A DNA stretch of 64,000 nt, taken from Macrostomum hystrix (lineage: Eukaryota; Platyhelminthes; Macrostomidae). The notes below the pieces were generated by a model. The model ran no database searches, was not told the origin of the DNA, and saw only the letters and a program-made list of their open reading frames with translations. The stretch lies in contig CATNEN010000015.1 of assembly GCA_950097015.1 (NCBI GenBank), positions 1,223,501 through 1,287,500 of the forward strand, in the 5' to 3' direction. Of the stretch, positions 41,896 through 53,740 are shown in pieces. The position numbers were made by a program, and so were the translations under genes. Position 1 is the stretch's first letter. Each line of letters starts with the position of its first letter.

Positions 41896-42083
41896 GCCTC
41901 TTTCTTCCCCAGCGAGGAACAAGCTGCAGGAAGGACCGAACACAGACCTCCCTGACTGGCCCCGCGCCATCGGCCGATTGCGGGTCTTTCAGGGATTAGC
42001 AGAATGGGCGACTCCCGCCTCCCCGCTGTGTCCGTCGGACCGCCCTGCAGATAAGTCAAGTAAGTCAAGGCGCCATTATTAAT

Positions 42084-43160
42084 TTGACACGCCTCAGTAG
42101 CTGTGCTTTACTCGTCGAAGGTGCCAAGCCGAAGTTCTGCCGGGCTCGTGCAGTACCCATTGCCATAGAGGAGCAAGTCAATGCGGAGCTGGACCGCTTG
42201 CAACAGCTAGGAATAATTGAACCAATCGAGGGGCCCGTGAGCGACGCATCGCCCATCATATGGGTAAAGAAAAAGGATGGGACGTTGCACATGTGCGCCG
42301 ACTACAGCGTACACATCAATGAAAAAATCAAATCCGACTCACACCCAATCCCAAATGTGAAAGTCATATTCTCTCGCTTGAAGAACGCCAAGGTCTTCGC
42401 TACGCTGGACCTTCCATCATCAACACGTCTCGTGGTTTATATCGGGTCAACAGATTGCAAATGGGGATGAAGAACGCTTCGTTCATCTTCCAGAGAACCA
42501 TGGAGGCCATCCTAGCCGAACATCAAGGGATTATATTTCTATCAAGATGACATCCTGGTTCATGCCCTAGATGCCGCTGCCCTGGAAAAGCGACTGTCCG
42601 CGGTGCGAACGCGCCTTGCTGAAAAGCGAGTCACAGTCAACGAGTCGAAATGCGTCAACTACAGCGATTCGATATCCTTTCTAGGGTTCAAAATCTCAGC
42701 CGCTGGAATTCAGCCCGACGAACGGTTGGTCGAGAAAGTCAAGCAAGTGTCCGTCCCTTCGAACAAATCGGAACTAGCCAGCTTTCTTGGACTAGTAAAT
42801 TTCTTTGGGAGGCTCATCCCGAACTTCGCCGGAAAGACTGCACCGCTAAACGAGTTAAGAAAGGCCAACGTTTCCTTTAAGTGGTCGAATGAATGCTGCC
42901 AGGCTTTTGAGAGTCTCAAAGCTGAAATCGCGAGCGCTCCAATTGTGCAACCTTACAGCCTTTCTAAGGAATTGACGCTTACAACGGATGCTTCAAAACA
43001 TTCCATAGCAGCCGTCATTACTCAGGAACGGCATCCCGTCATTTACATATCAAGTACGCTGTCATCGGCTGAATCAGGTTATTATAACATCGAACATGAA
43101 GCCCTAGCCATTTTTGGCCGTTTCACGACTGAAGCACTTCCTCCATGGCCGTCACTTTAC
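42084..43160 (+). pseudogene. Ty3/gypsy RT-RNase H fragment
   Basis: RT begins near LDRLQQLGIIEPIE and includes WVKKKDGTLHMCADY and FATLDL. After a deletion it continues as QRTMEAIL and YQDDILV, then FLGFKISAAGIQPDE and SFLGLVNFFGRLIPNF. RNase H shows LTTDASKHSIAAVI and YYNIEHEALAI. A stop and a frameshift at 42470-42560 remove part of the palm. The fragment starts where the LINE tail ends and stops before microsatellite sequence. It is a different lineage from the 12-kb element (YQDD rather than YVDD). Confidence 0.85.
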
Positions 43161-43237
43161 CATCCACACCGATCACCAGCCTTTGACTCAACTTTTCCCT
43201 GGAGGTATTCCGCTCAACACGTCTGCCAGGATTAACT

Positions 43238-43268
43238 AACTAACTAACTAAATAAATAAATAAATAAG
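43238..43268. repeat. AACT/AAAT microsatellite
   Basis: Tandem tetranucleotides directly after the gypsy relic. Confidence 0.85.
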
Positions 43269-43282
43269 CTAGCTGTCTCATC

Positions 43283-43440
43283 GTGCTCTCGGTCGTCGCT
43301 AGCTGTCTCGTCGTGCTCTCGGTCGTCGCTGGTTGTCTCTTCGTGCTATCGGTCGTCGCTGGCTGTCTCTTCGTGCCCTCGGTCGCCGCCGGCTGCCTCT
43401 TCGTGCTATCGGTCGTCGCTGGCGGTCTCTGGAAGTTCTC
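43283..43440. repeat. 30-bp minisatellite
   Basis: Five to six copies of a unit containing CTCTTCGTGCTATCGGTCG. Confidence 0.88.
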
Positions 43441-43662
43441 TACAGTCACGCGAGATTTGGGTTCACTGAAGTCTAAGCGGTGTAGCGGCCTATATTTTCA
43501 ATATAAATACTCTGCTCAGGTCGGAATTTTTTTGCTAGCACGTTCATAGTTCTTTGATTTAGCTCGTAGCTTAGAATTCTGCAACCCTCATCTATCAAAC
43601 CTGCTTCCTAATATTCGTCGCCCTTTCATTATTCTGTTTAATTGTGGGGCTGATTCGTGGTC

Positions 43663-43809
43663 ATGGCGTTAGAAGATTTAAAGAAAGATCGAGCGGTGAT
43701 GCGTCGGTCTGTATCGATGTTGGTGGACAAGGCGCAGGTGGTCATGTCAGCGAAAGAAATCAAAAGTTCGGATGATGATTCGGAGCATGTTAAGCTTCCT
43801 GAATTATAA
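43663..43809 (+). pseudogene. BEL/Pao gag start, truncated
   Basis: A 48-codon ORF begins MALEDLKKDRAVMRRS, similar in style to the start of BEL/Pao Gag. It ends where integrase sequence begins in another frame, so gag and pol between them are deleted. The assignment rests mainly on the neighbouring BEL/Pao integrase. Confidence 0.4.
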
Positions 43810-44680
43810 GAAGGGACGACAGAAAGTCAAGTCTGTCCTTAAAACATGCAACACGTGCATACGTCTTCAAGGCCTGCCGTACAAGATCTCCCAAAGAGCG
43901 CAGTTACCTACGTCCCGCGCGTCACCGGGCAGGGCCTTCCAGCATAATCGAGGTGTACCATCGATTATCTCTGACAACTTCAAAACCTTCCATACGACGG
44001 CCAGGCTACTAGATGCAGAAGAAACTCCATTACGGACTCAAGCAGGTCAAGATTTTCTGAGCAGCCGCCGAGTCACCTGGACATTTATTCCCGAGCGAGC
44101 TCCATGGATGGGAGGCTTCTACGAGAAACTGATCGGCGTAGTGAAATCCGTAATTAAGAAGACAACCGGAAGGGCGTTCCTGACCTTCGAGGAGCTTTCG
44201 ACAGCAATCTGTGAGGCGGAAGCAGTTGTAAACTCAAGACCGCTTGGCTTTGTGTCTTCCAGCGAGCAATCAGAAGTCATCACGCCTGGCCATTTTCTGG
44301 TCCTGCGCCGCCTGACAAAAGAACCAGAGGAAGAAGCGCAAGTTTCCATGGTCCTGCCGCTTCCTGAAAAGCTCCGAAAGTCCAGACATTTACTGAACAA
44401 GTTCTGGAAGGAGTGGCAAGCACAGAAAATTTTGGCCCTCCGTGAGCGATCAGTCAAAGACGGTCGAACATCGAATCCGGAAATACGACCTGATGACTTA
44501 GTGTTCGTGATGGATGCCGGTTTGCCAAGACTTCAATGGAAGCTTGCGGTTGTCGAAGCGGTGCACTAGGGTCGCGATGGAATCGCCCGCTCATGCCTAC
44601 TGCGGTTAGCCAGTTCTCAAAGTGGTCGAGCGGCCACGCATCTTCGACGGCCAGTGAAGTTGCTAGTACCTCTGGAAGTC
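43800..44680 (+). pseudogene. BEL/Pao integrase relic
   Basis: An HHCC-finger remnant (VLKTCNTCIRLQG) is followed by a core with IPERAPWMGGFYEKLIG, TFEELSTAICEAEAVVNSRPL and TPGHFLVLRR, the hallmark of BEL/Pao integrases. A C-terminal W-x11-D-x-V region follows. The part holding the first catalytic Asp is deleted. TAG at 44567-44569 interrupts the frame, which then continues with GRDGIARS up to TGA at about 44680, the usual end of these proteins. Confidence 0.83.
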
Positions 44681-44811
44681 TGACGTGTCGCTGGTGGTAT
44701 TTCGCTCTGTTGCTATAGCTGCGTCTAGTCGGTTTTCCTGTGTTTTTTGTCGGTGCTGGTGGCGTTTAGGCGGTTTTCGTTAGCTATCGGTGGCTGTGTG
44801 TGTCGTTCGGT

Positions 44812-45342
44812 GGTCGTTCAGTCGGTTGGTTGATGGTTTTCGGTCGGTTGGTTTTCAGTCGGTTGGTTGATGGTTTTCAGTCGGTTGGTTTTCAGCCGGT
44901 TGGTTGATGGTTTTCAGTCGGTTGGTTGATGGTTTTCAGTCGGTTGGTTGATGGTTTTCAGTCGGTTGGTTGATGGTTTTCAGTTGGTTGGTTGATGGTT
45001 TTCAGTCGGTTGGTTGATGGTTTTCAGTCGGTTGGTTGATGGTTTTCAGTCGGTTGGTTGATGGTTTTCAGTCGGTTGGTTTTCAGCCGGTTGGTTGATG
45101 GTTTTCAGTCGGTTGGTTGATGGTTTTCAGTCGGTTGGTTGATGGTTTTCAGTCGGTTGGTTAATGGTTTTCAGTCGGTTGGTTTTCAGCCGGTTGGTTG
45201 ATGGTTTTCAGTCGGTTGGTTGATGGTTTTCAGCCGGTTGGTTGATGGTTTTCAGTCGGTTGGTTGATGGTTTTCAGTCGGTTGGTTGATGGTTTTCAGT
45301 CGGTTGGTTGATGGTTTTCAGTCGGTTGGTTGATGGTTTTCA
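44812..45342. repeat. 22-bp minisatellite (CGGTTGGTTGATGGTTTTCA)
   Basis: About 23 units, with shorter 14-bp variants lacking TTGATGG recurring near 44885, 45080 and 45185. Those recurrences suggest block duplication. Confidence 0.93.
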
Positions 45343-45545
45343 TGGCCCCCCAGCCCCCCAGCCACCCCCCGCAAGGTCTCACGCCCCAGCGCCAACGCAC
45401 ATAACTCATACAACGCAGAACAGGCATACAAAGGTAGGAGCGAAGCTATTTTTCAAGCTTTGATTGCACGAAATATGGTGCACCTCCGCCGGTCGCTACT
45501 GCCCAAACCCCCCCCCAACAAGTACCGAAATTAATCGTGACCTGA

Positions 45546-45613
45546 AGGGTGAATCGAGCTAGCGTCCTTCGGAGTGCGAGGCAGCGACGTTAGCCGCTGA
45601 CCCACTCGCCCCT
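45546..45613 (-). mobile_element. tRNA-like SINE head
   Basis: The minus strand shows GAGTGGGTCAGCGGCTAACG (A-box-like) and GCTCGATTCACC (B-box-like). Without a clear cloverleaf it is more likely a SINE head than a tRNA gene. Confidence 0.45.
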
Positions 45614-46030
45614 GATTATCGTGCTTCTACGGTTGTTGTTCATTTCGCAGTCCGATGTTTTAGCGGCGGCGGCAATGTTAGCTTTTTTTCTTGCGGTACT
45701 TTTCCTTTTGTGAAATGACCTTGACCTCAATCGCTTGGGTCATTGGGGGAGTGTGGCGGAAAATTATATTTTTTATTCAGCCCAAATGGCCATTGTGCAT
45801 TAAGTGAAAGCCGACTCACCTTTCACCCCGCTCCGCCCTGTCATGCAAAGTACATCTGCTCGTGCCCTGGGCACCCTCCCCCACGCGTTTATTTCTCTTC
45901 GCTTTATCTAAAAAAATTACGTCAAACCAGCGGCATAGCGCGCGCTTGCTTTCTCTCAACAAACCCTAAAGAGAAAATCAATTAAGTCGTGTCAATTCAA
46001 TTACACTAAGAAACTACATCTTTACACAAC

Positions 46031-46567
46031 CTCAGCACAAGTGCAGCTGAGCAGTCTTCCAGTCTTCCGACACCCTCAGCGGACCGATTGAGAAGCGAGA
46101 GCTCAAGGCCGAGCTCACAATGCTCTGAGCACTCCACAGCTTAATGAAGTACCGAGCGAGGATACAGATCAGCCAGCTGAGACCTCACAGCTTCCAGTGT
46201 GGCCTCATCTTGCAGCACTACATCCAGCTTGAGGTAGTACATGCTACGGCTGTAGTCATACATGACTGACTCGCTGCTCAAGCTGCTGATGTTGTGGCAG
46301 AGCAGAGGCTCGATGAGTAAGTGGCCCTTGATGTCGAGTCTCTGGTGCACTCGAGCAGTGCAGTTCTCGAGGTTGATCGAGTGGATGAACCGCAGCTGAC
46401 GGCATGCCGGAAGAGAGTACTTTTGTCTCACCTCTTCGGGATCAAAGAAGGTCTGGTTCTGCAGCATCGGGCGGTAGCTAATCTGATGGCAGGTGTCGTT
46501 CACACGAGCCGATGCGGTCAGCATCAGATTGTTTAACACCACCGATGGAGCTGATTGAATTTTTGAT
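46031..46567 (-). pseudogene. FReD family copy E: orphan exon 2
   Basis: Matches exon 2 of copies B-D including both splice borders (CAG acceptor before 46567, GTTG donor after 46031). It is 537 nt against 567. A 28-nt deletion near the 3' end and a 2-nt deletion at about 46146 break the frame between them. No other exon of the gene is found on either side. It is a dead exon relic of the second repeat domain. Confidence 0.85.
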
Positions 46568-46705
46568 CTGCGGACAACGACGTGAGCTTACACAATAACT
46601 ATGGTACTTTGTGAATAAATAGACCTTTCCGGGAATCATAGCACACGCGACAAAAATTTAAAGCGAAGCAGTGGTTTCTTAGAATATAGGGAAATTGCAA
46701 TTGCA

Positions 46706-46953
46706 TTCTGACAGCGCAGGTCCCTGTGTCAGTGGTCTGAAGCCAAAATAGAATTGGTTTTATTCAGTCTGACAGCGCAGGTCCCTGTGTCAGTGGTCTG
46801 AAGCCAAAATAGAATTGGTTTTATTCAGTCTGACAGCGCATGTTCCCTGTGTCAGTGGTCTGAAGCCAAAATAGAATTGGTTTTATTCAGTCTGACAGCG
46901 CATGTTCCCTGTGTCAGTGGGCTGAAGCCAAAATAGAATTGGTTTTATTCAGT
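46706..46953. repeat. 61-bp tandem repeat, four copies
   Basis: Units start TCTGACAGCGCA and end TTTTATTCAG; copies 3 and 4 carry an extra T. Confidence 0.95.
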
Positions 46954-48365
46954 CTTACATAGATGGGAGAACTGAAATCAGCAAGCGATTCGAGGAAAGT
47001 CCTGCAGATTCCCGCCAAATTTTTCGAGACCGTCCTGCTGTACAATGCCGAGTCGTGGACGCTGACAGCTACGCTGGAGCGGCAGCTGGACTCGGCGCAC
47101 TCCGGTTGTGTAGTGATATGTACTGACTTGCAGCAGCGCGCGTACGCTGAGTACACCGCGCTGGCAGCTGTCTGTTTAACTGCCTGACTATCAATTCATT
47201 GTTCGCGCTATTTTATCACTTCTAATCCTTGCACACAACGTGCCGTCACATAATATACGCTCGTATATATATCGCCTGTTCTCAGGAGCGTGGAGCTGTG
47301 ACTGTTTTCGTTGCCCTCGTGCACTATCACCAGTCTAGAGTTATTTCACCTTCAAAATTGATTAGCATATCATGCGAATGTGCCTGCATCAACTCCGTCT
47401 TCTGTGTCACCAACCTTTATCTAGACGGACTGAACCCCAAGGACTCAACAGGTAGAACAATGCTATTATGAACACCCTGACGCGAATTTCTCGAATTTCA
47501 CTGATCTAGCCTAAATATAACCACTCAACGCTGTTAGCAATGGGGCGCTGCCAAAAGATTTCAGGGCTGGAAGTCCCACATATTAGAAGAATGGCTTAGT
47601 AGTCCTACTCTTACAAGTGTGTTTTCAACGTATCTGCACCTGCAAAAGCAGTTGCACTTCTCGAAGGCGCAGATACTGCAGGGAATCGTTGACCTGCCCC
47701 ATGAAACCACCACTTGTTCGTCCCCATCCTGGACTCACAGGATAACAGATCCGAATCCTGGACTCACGGGATCCCAAATCGCCATTCTGGAATCCCATTC
47801 CCATATTGGGCCATCTGACGAGCTGGGGGCTGCGGGGCGGTGGGGGCGTGGGGTGGCTGGCTGCGCGGCCCGTTTTAAGCCCTTGCACTCCTACCGTTTC
47901 ACCTCTGCCGCGATTTGTTAATTTTTTCTAAATCTGTTTAATTCTCTGTTTAAATTTCTGATTCGCCAAATATACACCGCATTCGTTCCAATCCATTGGG
48001 GATCTTTTGTTCGGCCGCTGCCTGCCTTTCGCACTCGCTGTCTTCCTCGCTTTGGTCCCTCCGTTGTGTTTAATATTATTTTATTTTATTTGTTATTAGT
48101 ATTTTTCAATAAATATTTTTATACTATTATTATATTTATCGCATGCTACCCCACACCGAAATACCCATGCCAACTTGTTTTGAGAGTTCAATTCTCTCAA
48201 AATTTCGTCTCTGCAAATCACAAACGAAAATATAATAGCTAATTTTTTTAATTCTAGAAAAATTAAGGATTTTAAAGCAGTATTTGACAAGCAGTTTCAT
48301 TATACAAGTATTTGTCCCAAAATTAGCTGTGAGCTGACTTCAATAGCCGCAGATCAATACTAAAA
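46954..48365. other. No gene recognised
   Basis: Short ORFs on both strands have no domain. The stretch at 48050-48130 is very AT-rich. Confidence 0.4.
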
Positions 48366-48661
48366 CAGGAGGGTGAATGAGCAGTGTGCGTATAATTCTG
48401 AATATATTTAATCCAATCTTACTAAATCACGCAGCAGTATGATCTCATCGAGACATTTATATTTTTGAGCTCTGACCTTTACTTCAATTGTGCATACAGT
48501 AAGGTAATTAAATTGTAATTTCCTCCTGTACTCATGCTGTTATTGTTGCAGATAAGTCAGGAAACACATTGTTACAGCACAGTGGAAATCGAGTTGCCAC
48601 TGGCTGCAGCGGAGAAGTTTGATTTCATGCGGTCCTTGGCTGATTCCTCAGCTGCTGCTGG
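48366..48661. other. 3' flank of FReD copy D
   Basis: Resembles 21965-22220 beyond copy B. No gene of its own. Confidence 0.6.
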
Positions 48662-51455
48662 TCATAGCTCCAGCAGAAGCCGCACTGAGCGGAGAGTCAA
48701 AGCCTCGGAGCCTCCTGTGCCCCATACCATGTAGCCCCAGTCTGCGGCCTCCGTAAACGGAAAGAATCCGTTTGGATTGAATTTGAGGCACCACCACCAG
48801 TAGAACCACCACCCTGCCTTGCCACGATATCTCGAGCACGATCCGTCATTGTCGCTGTCCATGGTGTAGAAGCGTGCTCCTTTGCTCTTCTCCATAGCAT
48901 CGAATTCGACATTGGACCTCTTCCTCAGCATCTCTCGGTACGTCATCTCATATTTGGTGCTGGCGTTTCCCACCTGGAATCCAGCATACTCAGCATGCAG
49001 CTCAGTCCCATTCCACAGCTTCATCTCCACTCTGAGTGTGGCACCGCCTGCGCTCAGCGAGTGGATGGCGGAGAGACCTGCGGGGTCGGACAGAAGTCGG
49101 AGGCGCTGATGTGAATGGCCAGATTCAGCTGACAATCGATAAATAGATTTTGCTGTGAAACTGTTTGCGAGACAGCAATAAATAAGTAAAATAGTATATG
49201 TATAACTGGCATTTAAAACGAACTTCGAAAAATACTGCATTGTGCTCGTAGCTAATGCAGTTGCCAGAAAAAAAGCTGTAGCACAGTTTTAACACACTTG
49301 TATCACAGTTACATCACAGCTGAATCACAGTTTAATCACAGTTACATCACAGGTGTTGCTCTGGAATCTTTTCAAGCCTGAAACGCGAATTCTGGTATCG
49401 TTTTATCAGTTTTAGAAAAAACAAGAAAAATACAAATACGAGACTGACACTGATACCTATACTATAGTATCACTTTTGGTGTACTAACACTCATTATACT
49501 AGTAGCAAAGCAAGCTCATTTATAATAGCCTCATCAAAGTTCTATTCAGCTGTCGCATTATCAAATTCCAACAATCTGAGATTCAGAGCTCAACTGGAAA
49601 AAACATTAGGAGGGAACTTGTGTTTCAATACAAGCCCTCTGAGAACGCAAAGATATTTAGAGTCCATTGAAGATGTACCTACTCAGGTCTGAGGAACCAC
49701 AAGGGCGCTCTCCACAGGTACGTTCAAGGTACCCTTGCTCCAGAAAGCCCAAGGCTTTAACCCATCTGGAAAACAGTTACTGTTGCCACCAAGATTCCTT
49801 TCTCAGCTCTTTCATATCATGCACCACTTTTTCCATTTGCCTGCATGAGTTTCACAGTTGCAATACTTTAATTTCCGGAAAAAGAAACGGATGAATTCAC
49901 AAACCGATCCAGAAGTCTGTCTTGTCGCCGAACCCCGCCTCATACTCAGCCCAGGTGCGTTGGAAACTGACACTCCCGGTGGTCCTCTGCTGGATCTTGA
50001 CGAAGTTCCTGCCAACCTGCTTCACGCTGAGAAACTTCGAGTAGCAAGATATTTTTTGCACTACAAAGTTTGGGAGATTACAAATGAACCAAGCCTGCTG
50101 AAACTCTGCTCCAGTTTGTCTCATTCTCCACAGAAACCGCGGCTCGTCCGACTTGGCAAGGCACAGCTGACTCGTTATTGACGTCACCTGCCATCCTATG
50201 TGGCGGAACAAGTTGACTGGCTCGAAAATTATTCCGGACCTAAAAAAGGAAAATAAAATTGTTTGTATGTTCATTTATTCTAAGAAATTAGATCTTTACA
50301 CAAACCTCAGCACATGGCATTGTTTCTCGATTCTGCAAAACAACTGCAGCTGAGCAGTCTTCCAGTCTGCAGACACCCTCAGCGGACCGATTGAAAAGCG
50401 GGAACTCAAGGAAGAGCTCACAATGCTCTGAGCACTCCACACTTTCATGAAGGTGACCGAGCGTGGAGACAGATCAGCCAGCTGAGACCTCACAGCTTCC
50501 AGTGTGGCCTCATCTTCCAGCACTACATCCAGCTTGAGGTAGTACATGCTACTGCTGTTGTCATACATGACTGACTCGCTGCTCAAGCTGTTGATGTTGT
50601 GGCAGAGCAGAGGCTCGATGAGTAAGTGGACCTTGATGTCGAGTCTCTGGTGCACTTGAGCAGTGCAGTTCCCGAGGTTGATCGAGCGGATGAACCGCAG
50701 CTGACGGCATGCCGGAAGGGAGTATTTCTGTCTCACCTCTTTCAGATCAAAGAAGGTCTGGTTCTGCAGCATCGGACGGTAGCTGAGCTGATGGCAGGTG
50801 TCATTCACACGGGTAGATGCGGTCAGCATCAGATTGTTTAACACCACCGATGGAGCTGATCGAATTCTTGATCTGCGGAAAACGACGTGAGCTGTGTTCC
50901 AAATCCAATCGCACTCTATTATATTCCTAGCTGAGTCAGATGATTACTGGGAACTTACGCAAACGAGAAAATGTCGTCGACACTCCGACTTTGAAGTCGG
51001 ATGAACCCCGTAGATTCGTAAGGGCTCCAAATGAAGCTATCAACTTGCACTGTGACGTTGTTTTCAATGGATGCTTGGATGCTTGAAATGGTCAGGAAGC
51101 TCACAGACCTCGGTGACAGGTGCTCCAGCTGGCGCTGAGCTGCTGCGAGCATTCCAGCATCTCTGAGCAGCACAGGGATACTCAGGTACAGCACGTCAGT
51201 GACTGCGTCATACAGTGGACTCAAGCCTTCAAGCCTGTCCGTCACGCACATGACCGGCTCGACTGCCAAGTGCGGACCGTCGCTCGCTCCCGTGTCGTGC
51301 ACGAACAGCGCGCAGCCGTTCACATTGAGCTGGGCCACGAAGCGGAGCTTCGGTGAGCCTGTGGCTGCGCACTGGGAGACCTGGCCAGCTGCCAGCGAGC
51401 AGAGCAGCAGAGCCAGCGCTGCAGTTTCCACAACTTGCACACTGAAGGATTTCAT
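48662..51455 (-). CDS. FReD copy D: intact secreted fibrinogen-domain protein with duplicated novel domain
   Basis: Exons 50959-51455, 50306-50872, 49905-50239 and 48662-49077 join in phases 2, 2 and 1 to give 604 residues. All introns are GT-AG (the first donor is GTAAGT). Residues 1-24 are a signal peptide. Residues about 29-128 and 221-316 are two copies of one domain, sharing LRF, a central Cys, VH, an EP-x-x-C motif, a YLx(4-5)VLxDxxxL run and LSPRS. I do not recognise this domain. Residues about 425-604 are a fibrinogen C-terminal domain with FQRTWAEYEAGFG, FWIG, AEYAGFQVG, a D540-x-D-N-D calcium site and GWWF. Such domains bind sugars or acetylated ligands in innate-immune lectins. An extracellular recognition role is inferred. 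Confidence 0.82.
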
Positions 51456-51560
51456 TGGATTGCACAGAGACTTGGTTTGAAAGCTTTCTGTTTAGAACTT
51501 TGCGTTTGCAGTTTGTGCCGAGTGTGAGGCAGTCGGGACAGTCCGTGTCTGAACTACTGT

Positions 51561-51567
51561 TAAATAC
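51561..51567 (-). promoter_or_regulatory. Candidate TATA box of FReD copy D
   Basis: TATTTAA on the minus strand, about 106 nt upstream of the ATG, conserved with copy C at 36182-36188. The surrounding shared block spans about 51456-51715. Confidence 0.45.
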
Positions 51568-51715
51568 TCTCTGTTAGGTATGCGGTGATCGCTGCAGCAC
51601 CTGAAGCGTTCGCAAGGACTTGGCGGATTGGTTTTGTTTTCTAACCCATGACAAACAATTCCATCAAGTGCTGGAGTACTTTTTCAGTCCTTGTGATTGC
51701 ATTTTGGTAGGCATA

Positions 51716-52099
51716 GTCAGAATGTAGTAAAAAATCATTAACATTCAACTCCACAAGGTAGCAAAGCAAAGGCAAAGCAAATAGAAGGTGAAAGAGACAG
51801 AGAAAGCGCGAGCAGCGAGGAGGGGAAGAGGATCCCAACTCCGAAAGAGGAGGGAGAAAGGGAAGAAGAGAGGTCAAAAAAGGCACAGAAGGCACAGAAA
51901 GGCAGAGTCAGCTAGACCGCCAGTCGCCGAGGCAGCGGATGCCGTCCACGGAGAGGCCGCTCTGGAAGGCAGCGCTGGCTTCTCCTGTGCGCAGAATGGG
52001 CGTACAATGAACCGTTTATTGTGAGCGCTTTATATTAGGTAATATAGAGGCAAACATTTGTTAGACTTATCATTACTTTTCTCGCTTTAAGAAAATAAT
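51716..52099. other. No gene recognised
   Basis: A purine-rich stretch (51770-51900) makes short ORFs on both strands, none with a domain. Confidence 0.4.
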
Positions 52100-52989
52100 A
52101 AACTATATTTACAGCACAGCTGCAAGAATTATGTTCTGCACACAGCTTCAAGCGTTGTTCATTTTCATTTTTAACATTTTTTCGAGCATTGCTTCAAGCA
52201 TTGTTCGATTCAAAACGAAATAAGTACTGTCTGAGCATGCGTAGCTGTTAGCGTTTTTTATTTCCAAAACTAAAGAAAGAGTTTCGAGCATTACGGCAAT
52301 CGTTATTAGATTCAAAACTAGGAGAAAATATTTTATGATATATGAAATGAGACATGAGATAGTTTGATTCTACAAGTGGTAGCGTGATTAGTGAAGGGCG
52401 TAGCATAAATTATTTACGGGCAAGTTGTCGAGGAAACAGCAATTATTTGTAAGGGAAGTATATTTATCGAGGGTTATGTATCATTTGTGGTAAGTTCCTG
52501 TTTTATGCTTCCTTTTTATTAAGCTCCTTTCATGTACGAGTGCTAATTATACGCTCGTAGAGTAAGAAAATAGAGCTTTTTAAGTGTCTCAGCAAGCGTT
52601 GTTCAGCATCAATTATTAATAATTAATAATTAATAATTAACAATTATACAGAGGAAGCATGATTTAGCGAGTGAAGAAAGGAATTATCGAGGGCAAAGCA
52701 TGACTTATCAACAAAATTGTATGATTTGTAGACAGGGTAGAATCAATATGGAGGTTGGTAGCATTTATTAACGAGCGGAAGTATGAAATAAAGTATGAAT
52801 TATCAGAAATGTAGAAATAATCAACGGTGTAGCCTGTTGATTATCGTGGGAAAAGCATAAATTAAGTGGGTGGCATACATTTTTTTCAGCGGAAAGCAAG
52901 ATTTGTCCAGGGATAGCATGATATAACAAATTGGTAGCATAAATTATTGAGGGGAAAGCATAGATTATCCAAGAGAAAGCTAGAAATAT

Positions 52990-53098
52990 CGACGATGCCA
53001 CTTTGACAGCCTTCTCAGCCATTCCATTAGACTGCGCATAACCTGGAGACGTTCGCGTGTGTCGGAAACGAAACTCAGCAGCAAACTCATGAAACCGT
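52990..53098 (-). pseudogene. Gypsy integrase fragment, inverted second copy
   Basis: Matches 38149-38262 in the opposite orientation and includes the MAEKAVKVA segment. Flanks are unrelated. Confidence 0.65.
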
Positions 53099-53399
53099 AA
53101 TATGGTAGCATGAGAGAGAGAACACTATAGCATGTACACCTAGACTGGTGTACAAACTTGTGCACAAACGCTATACTCATGACAAAAACTGCAGCATTTA
53201 TATTGTCAAACTGTCACAACTTTGATCATTGTGTTTCTTTCTTTTCATCTAGCTCCGAAGTACTTTTATTATTTTGCAGAATGCTGTTTGAATTTCAGCA
53301 TCAGTTTTGTTACTGCTTCTTTTTCTCCTAATCTTTTATCATCAACAGTTAAAAAGTAAAGTTCCTAATAATTATTCTTTTATTTATTCGATATATTTG

Positions 53400-53740
53400 G
53401 GTTTCAGTGTAGGTTGTAAGCGTTTGTTTTTTAGCTGATGTCAAAGCAAATATTTGTTTGTTTCATAATTACTATTCTCGCTATGATAAAAAAAGAAAAA
53501 AAGAGAAAATAATAATTATTTTGGTTGGCATTTTTTGGTTTGAGTATAAGTTGTAAGCGCTTTTGGTTAAATATTTCAAAGCAAATATTTGTTAGTTTCA
53601 TAGTTGAAAGAATGAAAAAAAGAAAAAAATAATTATTTTGGTTGGCATTTTTTGGGTTTGAGTTTAACTTGTAAGCGTTTTTGGTTAATTATTTCAAAGC
53701 AAATATTTGTTTGCTTTATAATTACTCTTCTTGCTGTGAG
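53400..53740. repeat. Three tandem copies of a unit of about 115 bp
   Basis: A block with TTGTAAGCG and CAAAGCAAATATTTGTT occurs three times with increasing drift. Confidence 0.78.
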
